Positions 1 through 12,254 of a DNA stretch of 64,000 nt are shown here, one piece after another (position 1 is the first letter of the stretch; each line of letters begins with the position of its first letter). The position numbers and the translations under genes are program-made. This DNA is from Virgibacillus oceani (GTDB lineage Bacteria; Bacillota; Bacilli; Bacillales; Amphibacillaceae). The notes beneath the pieces were generated by a model that was not told the DNA's origin, made no database searches, and was given only the letters and a program-made list of their open reading frames with translations. The DNA lies in contig NZ_BMFR01000014.1 of assembly GCF_014638995.1 (NCBI RefSeq), positions 1 through 64,000 on the forward strand, given 5' to 3'.

Positions 1-113
1 AAATTTAAATCAGGGTTAAAAGGTTAACAATAGACAAAATCTATCATTTGCTTTTAATCCGTTTTATTCGAAAAACATGAATGTTTTTCTTGACATACTG
101 GTTGTTTTGTTCA

Positions 114-127
114 GTTTTCAAAGAGCA
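114..127 (-). promoter_or_regulatory. boxA antitermination element of rRNA leader
   Basis: The minus strand reads TGCTCTTTGAAAAC followed by TGAACAAAAC, the conserved boxA/leader sequence found before 16S genes and in rRNA spacers of Bacillaceae. It starts about 37 bases downstream of the promoter at 164-192. The rest of 1-360 shows no credible gene; the plus-strand open frame at 81-296 runs antisense through this leader and has no ribosome site. Confidence 0.7.
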
Positions 128-163
128 AATTTGTTTGTTGTCGCTCGTTTTGGCGACTTTATT

Positions 164-192
164 ATCATACCACGCCGACCAATCGAAGTCAA
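164..192 (-). promoter_or_regulatory. Strong sigma-A promoter, probable rRNA operon promoter
   Basis: On the minus strand a -35 TTGACT (187-192) and a -10 TATGAT (164-169) are separated by exactly 17 bp. An A-rich stretch upstream resembles an UP element. It reads leftward, away from lysS, into a boxA-containing leader. This is the arrangement of Bacillus rRNA operons; the 16S gene itself would lie left of base 1 and is not seen. Confidence 0.75.
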
Positions 193-361
193 CAACTTTT
201 TTCAGGTTTTTTATCGCTGCCGCTTCTTGTCTTAAGCAACGATATTTAATTTACCATGATTATTTCCATATGGCAAGAGAAAATGCAAAGAAATAAATGG
301 TAACTAACATATTCCCAATTTTTCATGTTTTTAATCAGCTTATTTATAAAAGATATGAAAT

Positions 362-396
362 AACCCCTTTCCCACAAAGCTAGCGGAAAAGGGGTT
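362..396 (-). terminator. Rho-independent terminator of lysS
   Basis: A 12-bp stem (362-373 with 385-396, one G-T pair) lies about 35 bases past the lysS stop. The run after the stem is only moderately T-rich on the minus strand. Confidence 0.6.
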
Positions 397-430
397 GCAT
401 AATGTAGTTTCTATCACATTAATAGATCCA

Positions 431-1930
<1,500 letters not shown>

Positions 1931-1990
1931 TCATTTTATATATCATTTTAACTAATCCCAAACTATTAAATAAGTCCAAGTTATATATAA

Positions 1991-2018
1991 ATAAAAAACT
2001 GCCAGCTGGAACTGGCAG
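1991..2018 (-). terminator. Terminator after yazB
   Basis: A stem CTGCCAG/CTGGCAG with a 6-base loop is followed on the minus strand by TTTTTTAT. It ends the folP-folB-folK-yazB unit, so lysS probably has its own promoter in 1922-1990. Confidence 0.75.
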
Positions 2019-2093
2019 GGTGTGTCTTTATTAGTATAAAAAAAGCATTATAGCCTGTCAATAAAATGTGTTTACGATACCATTTATGTCGAT

Positions 2094-2318
2094 TTACACT
2101 ATGCCATTTTCTTCATTCTCTAACGTTAATTCTTCCCTTGAGATAGATAGTGTATCGGCAATTTTATTCAGCAAATCATCCGCTGCCACTTCTGTCCCGC
2201 GCTCGACATTCCCAAGTACGGCAATAGAAACGTCTAGTTTTTTTGCAAATGCTATTTGCGTATATCCTTTTAATTTACGAAATGCTTTTATTCTTTTCCC
2301 AATCCGTCTTGGCTCCAT
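2094..2318 (-). CDS. yazB: Small XRE-type helix-turn-helix protein YazB
   Basis: A 74-residue protein made of one lambda-repressor-like HTH domain (about 5-62), with helix motif YTQIAFAKKLDVS. It occupies the yazB position downstream of folK and overlaps its 3' end by 31 bases, so the two are translationally coupled. Its target and role are not known from sequence; it may regulate its own operon. Confidence 0.85.
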   Translation of the reverse strand: MEPRRIGKRIKAFRKLKGYTQIAFAKKLDVSIAVLGNVERGTEVAADDLLNKIADTLSISREELTLENEENGIV

Positions 2319-2800
2319 TTAGTTACATCCTTCATATCTTCAGTCGACAATTCTTTCATCAAGTCCGTCACGCTTTTATTCCAATTGGCTATATATAAAT
2401 GCGGTTCAATTTCCGCTAATGGAATTAAAACAAATGCTCTCTCATGCATTCTTGGGTGCGGAATAGTCAACCGCTCTGTTTTACTATTTTTTTGATTATA
2501 AATTATAATATCAAGATCAATTGTACGAGGACCGAAACGAATTTCTCTTTTTCTTCCTAATTCATGTTCAATTGATTGGCAAAAGTCGAGTAATTCAATT
2601 GGCGATAACGATGTTTCCAATTGTACAACCATATTTAAAAAGTCTGCTTGCTCTATATAACCAACCGGCGCTGTTTCATAAATAGATGAATTTTTAACAA
2701 CCGTGATTTTAGCATGCTCTTTCAACATATCTATTGCCCTGTTTAAATGCTCGAATCTCGGTTCAATATTACTCCCTAATGCAACGTATACATGTTTCAT
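2288..2800 (-). CDS. folK: HPPK, 2-amino-4-hydroxy-6-hydroxymethyldihydropteridine pyrophosphokinase
   Basis: Transfers pyrophosphate from ATP to the pterin in folate synthesis, making the substrate of FolP. At 170 residues it is full length. Family signatures include the N-terminal ALGSN, the NMVVQLET strand, and FGPRTIDLDIIIY with the metal-binding aspartates, followed by IPHPRMHERAFVL. The start ATG overlaps the folB stop (ATGA). Confidence 0.96.
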   Translation of the reverse strand: MKHVYVALGSNIEPRFEHLNRAIDMLKEHAKITVVKNSSIYETAPVGYIEQADFLNMVVQLETSLSPIELLDFCQSIEHELGRKREIRFGPRTIDLDIIIYNQKNSKTERLTIPHPRMHERAFVLIPLAEIEPHLYIANWNKSVTDLMKELSTEDMKDVTKWSQDGLGKE

Positions 2801-3162
2801 AAAGATTTCTCCCTAAAAATTTCTACAGCAACTGATTGGTAGTGGCCTGGTATTGGCGGGTCCGGCTTTGTGACTTTTACTGTACAGGCTGATAGGTTAG
2901 TGAAGGTGGATAAGAGGCTATCAGCTATAGACTCAGCAACCGTTTCAACTAGATTTTTTGATTCCCCTTCTGTAACCTCTTTCACTAATTCGTAAACATG
3001 TCCATAATCAATGGAATCAGCCATATTATCAGATTTACCAGCCTTTTTTAAATCGGTCATAAGTTCAACATCTACGTAGAACCTTTGCCCCAATTTATTC
3101 TCTTCAGGAAAAAGGCCATGGTAACCGTAGAATTCCATTTGGTTCATAAGTATTTTATCCAT
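2797..3162 (-). CDS. folB: Dihydroneopterin aldolase
   Basis: Cleaves dihydroneopterin to 6-hydroxymethyldihydropterin and glycolaldehyde. The 121-residue protein shows the family FYGYHGLFPEE start, the YGHVYELV region and the C-terminal KPDPPIPGHYQSVAVEI. It is adjacent to folP with no gap and overlaps folK by 4 bases, so the three are co-transcribed. Confidence 0.96.
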   Translation of the reverse strand: MDKILMNQMEFYGYHGLFPEENKLGQRFYVDVELMTDLKKAGKSDNMADSIDYGHVYELVKEVTEGESKNLVETVAESIADSLLSTFTNLSACTVKVTKPDPPIPGHYQSVAVEIFREKSL

Positions 3163-3990
3163 TTAACTTTCCTCTTTTCCTAACATAGCGTCCATCATTT
3201 TTGCTAATTCCGCATTTAACCTCACATTATGGACTCGAACAATTTGCGCGCCCTTGGTAATTCCTAAACAGGTAGTCGCGCCAGTTCCGTTATCGCGTTC
3301 TGCTGGCGGAAGATCCAGTACACTTCCAATAAACCTCTTCCTGGACGTTGCCAATAGTATTGGATAACCCAAATCATTAAATTTTTCAAGGTTATTCATG
3401 ACAACTAAATTATCGTGAGCTGTCTTTGCAAAACCAATACCTGGGTCAAGAATAATATTCGTTTTGGATACACCTGCGTTCAAAGCGATATCGATACTCT
3501 CCTTGAAATCAGCTTTCATATTTTCAATGATTGATGTGTAATCCATATTTGTCCGATTGTGCATTAAGATGATTGGTACATTGTATTCCGCAGCTACAGA
3601 TACAATATTGGGTTCCTTTTTTGCCCCCCAAACATCATTAATAATTTCTGCGCCAGCTTCTATCGCTTGTTTAGCTACCTCTGCTTTGTACGTGTCAATC
3701 GAAAGCGGCACCTGGACCTCTTTTTTTATAGCTTCTATAACAGGAATTACCCGGCTTAACTCTTCATCTAATGATACTGGTTCGTGATTGGGCCTTGTTG
3801 ACTCACCGCCAATATCAATGATATCTGCACCCTGTTTTTCCATAGCCTTTGCTTGTTTAATTGCTTTTTCGAGTGATGTATACTCACCGCCATCAGAAAA
3901 AGAATCAGGTGTTACATTTAAAATCCCCATAATATGCGTGCGGTTAGATAAGTTATATTGTTTAGACCTTGTCATTAAAATCGCTGGCAT
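3163..3990 (-). CDS. folP: Dihydropteroate synthase
   Basis: Condenses the pterin pyrophosphate with p-aminobenzoate to dihydropteroate; target of sulfonamides. It is a 275-residue TIM barrel with both signatures: MGILNVTPDSFSDGG and DIIDIGGESTRP. Later motifs DPGIGFAKT and ATSRKRF fit the substrate site. In B. subtilis pabB-pabA-pabC precede this gene; here only about 210 bases separate it from cysK, so the p-aminobenzoate genes are not at this locus. Confidence 0.97.
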   Translation of the reverse strand: MPAILMTRSKQYNLSNRTHIMGILNVTPDSFSDGGEYTSLEKAIKQAKAMEKQGADIIDIGGESTRPNHEPVSLDEELSRVIPVIEAIKKEVQVPLSIDTYKAEVAKQAIEAGAEIINDVWGAKKEPNIVSVAAEYNVPIILMHNRTNMDYTSIIENMKADFKESIDIALNAGVSKTNIILDPGIGFAKTAHDNLVVMNNLEKFNDLGYPILLATSRKRFIGSVLDLPPAERDNGTGATTCLGITKGAQIVRVHNVRLNAELAKMMDAMLGKEES

Positions 3991-4162
3991 AATCTTTCCT
4001 TCTTCCAGTTCAATTATTCGTTTATTATCGTATCATAGCAAAGCTAAAAGCGGAAGAGTCACTGGAAAAGGTAAAATAACAGGAAAAAAAGCGCTGGAGC
4101 TGGACGTGACTGATGTGGTAATTCAATTACCTACAGCAATCAAATTTTAAGTTTCCTAAACA

Positions 4163-4199
4163 AAAAAACTGGCACCGATAGAACAGGTCCCAGTTTTTT
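4163..4199 (-). terminator. Terminator of cysK
   Basis: An inverted repeat AAAAAAACTGG/CCAGTTTTTTT with inner pairs ACC/GGT lies directly after the cysK stop. It is symmetric enough to act in both directions. The 4000-4160 stretch holds the folP upstream region and no recognisable gene. Confidence 0.75.
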
Positions 4200-4204
4200 T
4201 CTGT

Positions 4205-5131
4205 TTATTCTTCGTCAAATTGATACAACGGTGTGGATAAATAACGTTCTCCATTATCAGGCAGAACCGCTAGAACAGTTTTACCTTTTCCTAATTTTTT
4301 TGCAATCTTTTTTGCCGCGGCAATTGCAGCGCCAGATGATATACCACCCAAGATACCATCTGCTTTTGCTGCTTCACGTGAAGCAGCAAAAGCTTCATCG
4401 TTCGATACACGTACTACCTCATCATATACGTCTGTATCCAGAACCTTAGGCACAAAACCCGCTCCAAGTCCCTGTATTTTATGGGGGCCGGGGCTTCCGC
4501 CAGATAATATAGCGGAATCCTCTGGTTCAACAGCATAAATCGTTATATCATCAAAATGTTCCTTTAATACTTTTCCGGCACCGGTAATGGTTCCACCCGT
4601 ACCTATTCCAGAAACAAATGCATCAAGCCCGTCTTTCATTTGCTCAGCAATTTCTTTACCAGTCGTACGGGCATGTACTTCTGGATTTGCTTGATTGTTA
4701 AATTGCTGCGGCATGAAATAACCGTTTTCTTCTTTTAATTCCTCTGCTTTTTTAATGGCACCTTTCATACCGTCTGCACCTGGGGTTAATACCAATTCTG
4801 CACCATATGCACGTAATAAATTGCGGCGCTCTTTACTCATTGTGTCCGGCATAACGATAACCGTTTTATAACCCTTTGCAGCACTAATCATTGCCAGACC
4901 AATACCTGTATTGCCGCTTGTCGGCTCAATAATCGTATCGCCTTCTTTTAAAATACCTGCTTCTTCCGCCGCTTCAATCATTGACATCGCAATACGATCT
5001 TTTACAGAGCTCCCGGGATTCATAAACTCCAGTTTCAAATAAACATCGGCACTATCTTTGTCGGCAGCATGGTTCAGTTTTACAATTGGGGTTTGACCAA
5101 CCAATCCTGCAATATTTTCAGCAACTCTCAT
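4205..5131 (-). CDS. cysK: Cysteine synthase A (O-acetylserine sulfhydrylase)
   Basis: PLP enzyme that makes cysteine from O-acetylserine and sulfide. The ATG at 5131 follows AATTGGAGGGGAATAGT and gives 308 residues, the same length as B. subtilis CysK. Visible features are the PLP lysine in [11 protein letters not shown], the substrate loop PTSGNTGIG and the phosphate-binding GTGGTITG. In B. subtilis the protein also binds the regulator CymR. Confidence 0.97.
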   Translation of the reverse strand: MRVAENIAGLVGQTPIVKLNHAADKDSADVYLKLEFMNPGSSVKDRIAMSMIEAAEEAGILKEGDTIIEPTSGNTGIGLAMISAAKGYKTVIVMPDTMSKERRNLLRAYGAELVLTPGADGMKGAIKKAEELKEENGYFMPQQFNNQANPEVHARTTGKEIAEQMKDGLDAFVSGIGTGGTITGAGKVLKEHFDDITIYAVEPEDSAILSGGSPGPHKIQGLGAGFVPKVLDTDVYDEVVRVSNDEAFAASREAAKADGILGGISSGAAIAAAKKIAKKLGKGKTVLAVLPDNGERYLSTPLYQFDEE

Positions 5132-5175
5132 ACTATTCCCCTCCAATTCCAAGTACTTTTATAGGATTTAATTAT

Positions 5176-5204
5176 AATGTACGTTTTTACTGCCGAAATG
5201 TCAA
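5176..5204 (-). promoter_or_regulatory. Candidate sigma-A promoter of cysK
   Basis: Minus-strand -35 TTGACA (5199-5204) and -10 TACATT (5176-5181) are 17 bp apart. A GGGAATT lies just upstream of the -35 and could be part of a CymR site, but I cannot match the whole CymR consensus. Confidence 0.5.
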
Positions 5205-5276
5205 ACAATTCCCATCAATTAGGCTTGTTTTTTTAGGCTTGTGGTTAATTTGTTCGCAGCCATAATAGTGAAATCT

Positions 5277-6176
5277 CTATTCATAAATCCATTCAACATC
5301 CAGCTTGTCCCAAAGGGCTTTTGCCGATAATGATTGCTTCTGTTCCTCTAGAGCTAATTCACTTTCAATATACGGCTTTATCTCATCATAAGTAAATTCA
5401 ATATCCGGAAGCTTGGCATGGAGATAGATTATCGCAATACCTGTATCACTTTTAAATGGTTCACTATAGGAACGCTCTTTCATTTCTAACGCTGTTTCAC
5501 GGTATCCTGTCGGAAGAAACTGACTGTTGTTTGTAAAATAGCCTAGATATCCGCCGTCCTTCTTCGTATCCTCATCAATGGAATATTCCTGAGCAAGCAG
5601 CTGAAATGAAGCACCTTTGTCTAACTCCTTTTCTACCTTTTCCGCAGTATCAAAGTCCGGGACGATAATATGTGATAATTTTAGCGAAGCAGTAAAGTTA
5701 TACTGATTTTGGTAATCGTTAAAGTATGTCCTCATCTCTTCTTCCGGGACCGAGGTATCCATTGTCAGCAGTGACGCCAGCTGATAACGATATATAACAT
5801 CCTTACGCCATTTCTTTGCCTTTTTTTCTGCTTCCTCTTCTGACATTGGACCTTGCATGCCTGTTAGCAAGGATAGTTCACGATCGATTACCTTTTCACT
5901 AACTTCAATATTATTTTTTTCAGCAAGCTGTGTTACGATTTCGTGATCAATCATTTTTTCCAACTGGTTTTGTCCATGTGCCTCCCTGAGTTTATCCATC
6001 CAATCTTTGTAGGAAATTTCCTGTCCTTCTATAGTTGCAACTGGTTTTTTTGCGTCAATTTTTGCATTGCCTTCATCAACGACTATCTTTTCATCGTCTT
6101 TATTCCAAAATAACAATGTTGCAACATTTGTAATGAGCAATACGACTATTACACTTAAGAGCAATTTTTTAGACAT
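5277..6176 (-). CDS. Membrane-anchored PpiC-type peptidyl-prolyl isomerase (YacD-like)
   Basis: A 299-residue PrsA/SurA-type foldase. Residues 5-24 form one hydrophobic signal-anchor without a lipobox cysteine, so it should be an extracellular membrane-anchored protein rather than a lipoprotein like PrsA. A SurA-N-like helical part (about 50-155) precedes a parvulin domain (about 160-260) with LSHIIVPDFDTA and DGGYLGYF. It holds the yacD position between cysK and hslO. Its client proteins are unknown. Confidence 0.85.
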   Translation of the reverse strand: MSKKLLLSVIVVLLITNVATLLFWNKDDEKIVVDEGNAKIDAKKPVATIEGQEISYKDWMDKLREAHGQNQLEKMIDHEIVTQLAEKNNIEVSEKVIDRELSLLTGMQGPMSEEEAEKKAKKWRKDVIYRYQLASLLTMDTSVPEEEMRTYFNDYQNQYNFTASLKLSHIIVPDFDTAEKVEKELDKGASFQLLAQEYSIDEDTKKDGGYLGYFTNNSQFLPTGYRETALEMKERSYSEPFKSDTGIAIIYLHAKLPDIEFTYDEIKPYIESELALEEQKQSLSAKALWDKLDVEWIYE

Positions 6177-6190
6177 AAGCAGCTCCTTCC

Positions 6191-7072
6191 CTATTGTTCA
6201 TTGTGCTTCTTCAGGTTTTCTAATTCTTCTTCTGTGAACGTATATGTCTCATTACAAAAATGGCAGACCGCTTCTGCACCGTGATCTTCATCAATCATTT
6301 GCTGAATTTCATCATTTCCCAGTCCAACAATCGCTTTTTCAAAACGTTCTTTAGAGCATTTGCATTTAAATGTCACTTCCATCTTTTCATGAAATTTAAT
6401 TTCTTCTGATCCAAACAGGCGCTCTAAAATATGCTCAGGGGAGTTTCCTTCGCGTATAAGGCCAGATATTGCCGGAAATGACTGGATTCGATCCTCCAGC
6501 TGCCCAATTACCTCTTCGTCAGCTCCGGGCATAACCTGAACGATAAATCCTCCTGCAGCTAAGATAGAATGATCTGGATTAACAAGCACACCAGCACCAA
6601 CAGCTGATGGCACTTGCTCAGAATTAGCGAAATAATAGGTGAAATCCTCGCTAATTTCACCCGATACAATTGGGACTTGTCCAGTAAAATAATCCTTCAG
6701 ACCCAAATCCTTTACAACACTTAAACTTCCATCTGTTCCAACAGCTTTGGCAACATCCAATTTACCGCGATCATTTAAATCAAAGTCTACATGGGGGTTT
6801 GTCACGTATCCGCGAACATTGCCATAAGCATCAGCATCCGCAACAATTGCCCCGATTGGACCATTCCCTTCCACTTTAACCGTCAACGAATCGGTGCCTT
6901 TTAACATTGCCCCCATCATCGTAGTTATTGTGATTGTTCTTCCCAATGCCGCAGAGGCAGTCGCATAAGTGTCCTGTCTTCTCCGTGCTTCCTCTACTGT
7001 ATCTGTTGAGGTAATAGCATAGGCGCGTACCATGCCATTAAATATTGTAGCTTTTACTAAGTAATCATTCAT
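6191..7072 (-). CDS. hslO: Redox-regulated chaperone Hsp33
   Basis: A cytosolic holdase activated by oxidation. The 293-residue protein has the Hsp33 core and the C-terminal zinc centre built from four cysteines, CKC (about 237-239) and CHFC (about 270-273), which form disulfides on oxidative stress. It lies between the PpiC-type gene and coaX with 14 and 21 base gaps, consistent with one transcript. Confidence 0.96.
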   Translation of the reverse strand: MNDYLVKATIFNGMVRAYAITSTDTVEEARRRQDTYATASAALGRTITITTMMGAMLKGTDSLTVKVEGNGPIGAIVADADAYGNVRGYVTNPHVDFDLNDRGKLDVAKAVGTDGSLSVVKDLGLKDYFTGQVPIVSGEISEDFTYYFANSEQVPSAVGAGVLVNPDHSILAAGGFIVQVMPGADEEVIGQLEDRIQSFPAISGLIREGNSPEHILERLFGSEEIKFHEKMEVTFKCKCSKERFEKAIVGLGNDEIQQMIDEDHGAEAVCHFCNETYTFTEEELENLKKHNEQ

Positions 7073-7093
7073 GCTGAAACCTACTCCTTTATA

Positions 7094-7876
7094 CTATTCA
7101 TTCTTTAACTGCATATTTTTCTTATAAATTAAATATAACCCTTTTAATGTCAGATATTTGTCTACGTGATCAATTGTTTGGGAAGCATCCGAAATTAATG
7201 ATGCTAGTCCGCCAGTAGCAATAACTTTTGGTTCTATTTCCGATTCCTGTTTGATACGATGGACAATCCCATCTACCTGTCCAACATATCCATAAAACAC
7301 ACCGGACTGCATTGCTTCGACTGTTGATGAGCCAACCACACTATCCGGTGCCTGAATCTCTATTTTTGGCAGCTTAGATGCTTTGCTGTATAAGGCCTCC
7401 ATGGAAATATGAATACCCGGTGCAATCGATCCGCCTTTGTATTCTTGCTTTTCATTAATATAACAATACGTTGTGGCAGTACCAAAATCAATTACGATTA
7501 ACGGGGCACCGTATTCTGCAATTGCGCCGACTGCATTCACAACACGGTCAGCACCGATTTCTTTCGGGTTTGGGTAGCCCATTTTTAGGAATGAATGGAC
7601 AGTGTCTTTACCAATAATTAATGGCTTTTGATCAAAATATATTGTACACATCTTTTCCAATGCAAACATAATTGGGGGAACAACAGATGAAATAATAATG
7701 CCATTTATATCTGATAATGCAATGCCTTTATGATCCAATAGTGATTTTATCAGCATGCCAAATTCATCTTCTGTTTTATATCGATCCGTTTTTATCCGCC
7801 ACTCATGCTTTAATTGATCTTTTTCAAACACACCTAAAACTGTATTCGTATTTCCCACGTCGAGTACAAATAGCAT
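7094..7876 (-). CDS. coaX: Type III pantothenate kinase
   Basis: Catalyses the first step of CoA synthesis, phosphorylation of pantothenate. The 260-residue ASKHA-fold protein has the N-terminal [12 protein letters not shown] phosphate loop, [11 protein letters not shown], and [13 protein letters not shown]. The first gene after ftsH in the reverse gene order, as in B. subtilis, and separated from it by a terminator. Confidence 0.96.
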   Translation of the reverse strand: MLFVLDVGNTNTVLGVFEKDQLKHEWRIKTDRYKTEDEFGMLIKSLLDHKGIALSDINGIIISSVVPPIMFALEKMCTIYFDQKPLIIGKDTVHSFLKMGYPNPKEIGADRVVNAVGAIAEYGAPLIVIDFGTATTYCYINEKQEYKGGSIAPGIHISMEALYSKASKLPKIEIQAPDSVVGSSTVEAMQSGVFYGYVGQVDGIVHRIKQESEIEPKVIATGGLASLISDASQTIDHVDKYLTLKGLYLIYKKNMQLKNE

Positions 7877-7950
7877 CCTAAATCAACCTTTCTGCCGAAA
7901 ATAATAGTTACGAATTTTTCTATTCTATACTATACCATAAGTGCCTTTAC

Positions 7951-7985
7951 ACAAAAACAACCTCCCATTTTCATGAGAGGCTGTT
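7951..7985 (-). terminator. Terminator of ftsH
   Basis: A 13-bp fully paired stem (7956-7968 with 7973-7985, with G-T pairs) closed on the minus strand by a GAAA tetraloop and followed by T5. It lies 14 bases after the ftsH stop. Confidence 0.85.
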
Positions 7986-7998
7986 TATTCCATTCCAG

Positions 7999-10020
7999 TT
8001 ATTCTTTCTTATCATCATCAGCGAAGTCTTTAGCTTCGTTAATGTCTTCTTTTAACTGTTGTTCTGACTTTTCTTTTGCTTCTTCATATGTTTCAGGAAC
8101 TTCATCGTCATCTTTTTTCGAATTGATGTTAACACGTAAATCGTTATCTTCATCAAGATTAACTGATTTATTGTTTTTTTCATCTAATTCTTCTGGATCC
8201 GGAAGTTTTCCATCTTCAAACAATCCTTTAATTTGTTTCGCATCAAGCGTTTCTACTTCAAGTAAGGTTTGTGCAATCAATTCTAACTTTTCCTTGTTCT
8301 CTGTAAGAATCGTTTTAGCACGGTCATAACAATAGTTAATGAAATTCTGCATTTCTGTATCAATATCATGTGCGATGGCATCACTATAGTTTTGATCGTT
8401 CTGAATGTCACGACCCAGGAAGACGTTGCCTCCGCCGCCGCTGCTGAATTGAAGCGGACCGATTTTATCACTCATACCGTATTCGGTAATCATTTTATTT
8501 GCTATATTTGTTGCGCGCTGGAAGTCATTGGAAGCTCCAGTACTTACTTCCCCAAAAATGATTTCCTCGGCTACACGTCCACCTAAAAGGCCAGTAATTT
8601 TATCAAATAACTCTGGTTTTGTCATGAAGTAACGGTCTTCTTTAGGAAGCATTACAGCATAACCACCAGCTTGGCCACGTGGAACTATAGTAACCTTATG
8701 AACCATATCTGCATCATCTAACACCATACCTATAACAGTGTGGCCACTTTCATGGTATGCAACAATGTTTCGCTCTTTTTTAGAAATAACCCTGCTTTTC
8801 TTAGCTGGACCTGCAATGACGCGATCAATTGCTTCATCTACATCAAGCATTTCAATTGTCTTTTTATCCTGACGAGCTGCTACTAATGCTGCTTCGTTTA
8901 ACAGGTTTTCCAAATCGGCACCGGAAAATCCAGGTGTCCGAAGTGCAATTGTTTTCAAATCGACAGTTGCATCGATCGGTTTATTTTGTGCATGTACTTT
9001 TAATACTTCTTCACGGCCTTTAACATCTGGTCGGTCAACCGTAATTTGACGGTCAAAACGTCCAGGACGCAGCAATGCCGGATCAAGAATATCTGGACGG
9101 TTGGTTGCGGCAATTATGATGATACCTTCATTTGCACCGAACCCATCCATTTCAACAAGCAATTGGTTCAGCGTTTGCTCACGTTCATCGTGTCCGCCGC
9201 CAAGACCGGCACCACGCTGACGCCCAACCGCATCTATTTCATCAATAAATATAATACAAGGTGCATTTTTCTTCGCATTCTCAAACAAGTCACGTACACG
9301 TGAAGCCCCAACACCTACAAACATTTCAACGAAGTCGGAACCACTAATAGAGAAGAATGGCGTACCTGCTTCCCCAGCAACCGCTCTTGCCAGTAATGTT
9401 TTACCTGTTCCTGGAGGTCCTACTAATAGCACACCCTTAGGGATACGCGCACCGATTTGTGCGAACTTGCGGGGATCCTTCAGAAAGTCAACAACTTCAA
9501 CAAGCTCTTGCTTTTCTTCGTCAGCTCCTGCAACGTCCTTAAAACGTACCTTTTTCTTCTCTTCACTGTACATTTTAGCTTTACTCTTGCCAAAATTCAT
9601 TACGCGACCGCCGCCGCCCTGTGATTGACTAAGTATAAAGAAGAAAAATAACGCAATAATGATAAATGGAATCATCGTTGTTAAAAAGGTAACCCATCCG
9701 CTTGGCTGTTCCTCTTGTTCTACCTTTAGCACACTTTGTTCATTTGCTATATCTGTAATATTAGCGATGATTTCTGTGTTATCGGGAACCTGTGCGATAA
9801 ATTGCTTATCATCTTCCTCAAGCGTACCAGTAATTCGCATGATTTTATTAGCTGGCTGCATCGTCATTTCTTCGATTTCACCATTATTTAAATGTTGCAT
9901 AAATTGTTCTACATTGAATTGTTCTGCTTGATCATTTTGTCCTTTAAATACTCCTATAACGCCAATAATGACTAGAAATATAAGGAAATAAAAGATCACA
10001 TTCCGAAATAATCGGTTCAT
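7999..10020 (-). CDS. ftsH: ATP-dependent zinc metalloprotease FtsH
   Basis: A membrane AAA+ protease for damaged membrane proteins and regulators. 673 residues: two membrane helices near 7-24 and 111-130 flank an extracellular domain. The AAA module has Walker A GPPGTGKT, Walker [11 protein letters not shown] and the [20 protein letters not shown]. The protease part has the zinc motif HESGH. The tail after about 600 is acidic and low complexity. In B. subtilis it is needed for sporulation because it degrades Spo0E-type proteins. Confidence 0.98.
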   Translation of the reverse strand: MNRLFRNVIFYFLIFLVIIGVIGVFKGQNDQAEQFNVEQFMQHLNNGEIEEMTMQPANKIMRITGTLEEDDKQFIAQVPDNTEIIANITDIANEQSVLKVEQEEQPSGWVTFLTTMIPFIIIALFFFFILSQSQGGGGRVMNFGKSKAKMYSEEKKKVRFKDVAGADEEKQELVEVVDFLKDPRKFAQIGARIPKGVLLVGPPGTGKTLLARAVAGEAGTPFFSISGSDFVEMFVGVGASRVRDLFENAKKNAPCIIFIDEIDAVGRQRGAGLGGGHDEREQTLNQLLVEMDGFGANEGIIIIAATNRPDILDPALLRPGRFDRQITVDRPDVKGREEVLKVHAQNKPIDATVDLKTIALRTPGFSGADLENLLNEAALVAARQDKKTIEMLDVDEAIDRVIAGPAKKSRVISKKERNIVAYHESGHTVIGMVLDDADMVHKVTIVPRGQAGGYAVMLPKEDRYFMTKPELFDKITGLLGGRVAEEIIFGEVSTGASNDFQRATNIANKMITEYGMSDKIGPLQFSSGGGGNVFLGRDIQNDQNYSDAIAHDIDTEMQNFINYCYDRAKTILTENKEKLELIAQTLLEVETLDAKQIKGLFEDGKLPDPEELDEKNNKSVNLDEDNDLRVNINSKKDDDEVPETYEEAKEKSEQQLKEDINEAKDFADDDKKE

Positions 10021-10241
10021 TGCCTACCTCCTCCCAAGCGGGAAAAACTATAGTACATAGTACCATAAGAAAAAGTTGCAATACAACTAATTCCACTTAT
10101 ATTTTAAAATAATTCTGCCTGCAAATTTATCAATGATGGAAAAATGCTGATATATCTGTCAGAATGCTAGCGAGTTAATACATGAGCCTATTTCATCCTA
10201 TTCATTTACCGCCACCTAATCTGACCGTAACGATTTTTGCC

Positions 10242-10790
10242 TTACGCTTCTTCCCCACCATAAATCTTTGGCTTCAACACACCTATGTATGGTAAATTCC
10301 GATATTTCTCCTGATAATCCAATCCATACCCTACGACAAACTCATTCGGAACTTGAAAGCCAATGAGATCTGCTTTAATGTTTGCCGTTCTTCCAGATGG
10401 CTTATCTAATAGTGTTACAATTTTGATTGATCTTGCTTTACGATATTTAAATAAATCAACCAGATAACTTAATGTTAACCCACTATCAATTATGTCTTCA
10501 ATAATTAATAAATCGCGGCCTTCTACTTTTGTGTCTAAATCTTTAACAATTTTCACCTCGCCGGATGAACGCATGCCGCCACCGTAGCTTGATACATCCA
10601 TAAAGTCCATTTCCAAGTGGGTTTCAGTGTATCTTAGAACATCTGACATGAAAGGCATTGCACCTTTTAACACACCAATTGCTAATGGGAATTTGCCGTC
10701 ATACTCTTCAGTAAGCTGTTTTCCAATCTCAGAGCATTTTTTTGCAATTTCTTCTTTAGATATTAGTACTTTTTCAATATCGTGATGCAT
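10242..10790 (-). CDS. hpt: Hypoxanthine-guanine phosphoribosyltransferase
   Basis: Purine salvage enzyme that joins hypoxanthine or guanine to PRPP. 182 residues with the PRPP motif [11 protein letters not shown] and the base-binding end region FVVGYGLDY. It lies 11 bases downstream of tilS, the conserved tilS-hprT-ftsH order. The 221 bases between it and ftsH hold no visible gene. Confidence 0.96.
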   Translation of the reverse strand: MHHDIEKVLISKEEIAKKCSEIGKQLTEEYDGKFPLAIGVLKGAMPFMSDVLRYTETHLEMDFMDVSSYGGGMRSSGEVKIVKDLDTKVEGRDLLIIEDIIDSGLTLSYLVDLFKYRKARSIKIVTLLDKPSGRTANIKADLIGFQVPNEFVVGYGLDYQEKYRNLPYIGVLKPKIYGGEEA

Positions 10791-10801
10791 TTTGGTTCCT
10801 C

Positions 10802-12196
10802 CTACAGATTGCCGTTATCATAGTATAATTGAATAAATGAGGTGCTTTTGGTCTTTCTCGCTGGTGTTCCTTTTTTCAAACCTATAAGCCATAAGATTTC
10901 TCCATTATTATCGGTAACTATTGGCCATTTATCCCGTTCGTTTACTGGAATTTTTGCATCAATAAATATATCTTTAACTTTTTTACTTCCGTTTAACCCC
11001 GCCCAGCGCATCCGGTCGCCTGCACGACGTGTCCTAATATGTAACGGCAGGTCAACTTGATCGACTCCACATAAGTAATTTCGTTCAGATTGTGCCTCTG
11101 GATCTTCCGTATGAATAGCCATTAATTTCGATCCGTTTGGCAAATCTGTTTTACCGGGTAACGTGATTGTTTTATGAAAGGGATATAGCTTTTGATCATG
11201 GTTGGAAAAGTAAAAGTTCAGTCTTTGGTATGACTTTTCCACGATCAGACCGTGCGGGAAATCTATTCGTGCGTTGGCCTTATTAGATTTTAATAATGCA
11301 AAGAACTGCTCCTCATGCATATACGATAAATGGTTTGGCAATTCATCATATAGATAATTTAATATTAGATGATAGACTCGCCTTTGTAAAGCACGGCAAT
11401 ATGTTTCAAATTCACTAATTTCCAATGAAGCTCTATTGTTTTTTTCATCTGTTAGTATTACCTTTTTGAATAGATTATGTGCTTCCTTCATTAAAAATTG
11501 TTCGTCATCCTGTAGCGACTCACTTAAATGCTGCACAGTAGTATGTATATTCCGGTTTTGCTCTTTTAGTAATGGAACGATATACTTCCGAAAATAATTT
11601 CTAGTAAAATCCGTCTCTTCATTGGAAGAATCTCTTCTCGGAATAATATGATTCCTGGAGCAATACCTTTCAATTTCCATCCTCGATACACATAAAAGCG
11701 GTCGAATTATTTTACCTGTTGAAAAATTACGTTTTACCGGAATGCCACCCAGTGCTCTTGAGTTAGCATAACGAGTAATTCCCATTAACATTGTCTCAAC
11801 CTGGTCATCACCATGGTGCCCAAGTGCTAAGTAATCAGCATTGTATTTTTTCATCTGTTCCGCGAAAACTCCATAACGTAATTCACGCGCTGCAAGCTCT
11901 GTTCCAACTTGCCTATCTATCTTATACGATGGAACATCCACCGAGGTTCCATAAAAATCAATATTCCACTTTTCACACATTAATTTAACGTAATCTATAT
12001 CTCCTCTTGATTCGTCACCCCTTAATTGATGGTCAATTGCAACGGCAACAATTTTCAAGCCCCAATCGTTTTGAATTGAACAAAGAAAATGCAGCAGTGC
12101 CATAGAATCCGGGCCACCCGAAACCCCGACTAAAATCGTTTTGTGCGGCGATAATAATTTGTGCTTTTGGATAAATGAAATTACAGATTGTCTCAT
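10802..12196 (-). CDS. tilS: tRNA(Ile)-lysidine synthetase
   Basis: Modifies C34 of tRNA-Ile(CAU) to lysidine so that it reads AUA; essential. The 464-residue protein has the N-type PP-loop [13 protein letters not shown], the domain around [14 protein letters not shown], and a C-terminal TilS domain with [12 protein letters not shown]. Normal length and context (upstream of hpt). Confidence 0.97.
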   Translation of the reverse strand: MRQSVISFIQKHKLLSPHKTILVGVSGGPDSMALLHFLCSIQNDWGLKIVAVAIDHQLRGDESRGDIDYVKLMCEKWNIDFYGTSVDVPSYKIDRQVGTELAARELRYGVFAEQMKKYNADYLALGHHGDDQVETMLMGITRYANSRALGGIPVKRNFSTGKIIRPLLCVSRMEIERYCSRNHIIPRRDSSNEETDFTRNYFRKYIVPLLKEQNRNIHTTVQHLSESLQDDEQFLMKEAHNLFKKVILTDEKNNRASLEISEFETYCRALQRRVYHLILNYLYDELPNHLSYMHEEQFFALLKSNKANARIDFPHGLIVEKSYQRLNFYFSNHDQKLYPFHKTITLPGKTDLPNGSKLMAIHTEDPEAQSERNYLCGVDQVDLPLHIRTRRAGDRMRWAGLNGSKKVKDIFIDAKIPVNERDKWPIVTDNNGEILWLIGLKKGTPARKTKSTSFIQLYYDNGNL

Positions 12197-12254
12197 TTTG
12201 TGCCATCCCTATTTAAAGTTTGTAACATTATAATCGTAACATATTCGCCACCCG

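Noticed and set aside
81..296. 71-residue plus-strand open frame
   Set aside because: It runs antisense through the rRNA promoter and boxA leader and has no ribosome site.
4031..4150. Possible repeat remnant (AAAAGCGGAAG...GCTGGACGTG) between folP and cysK
   Set aside because: Similarity to the dispersed repeats is too short and the hairpin arms are missing.
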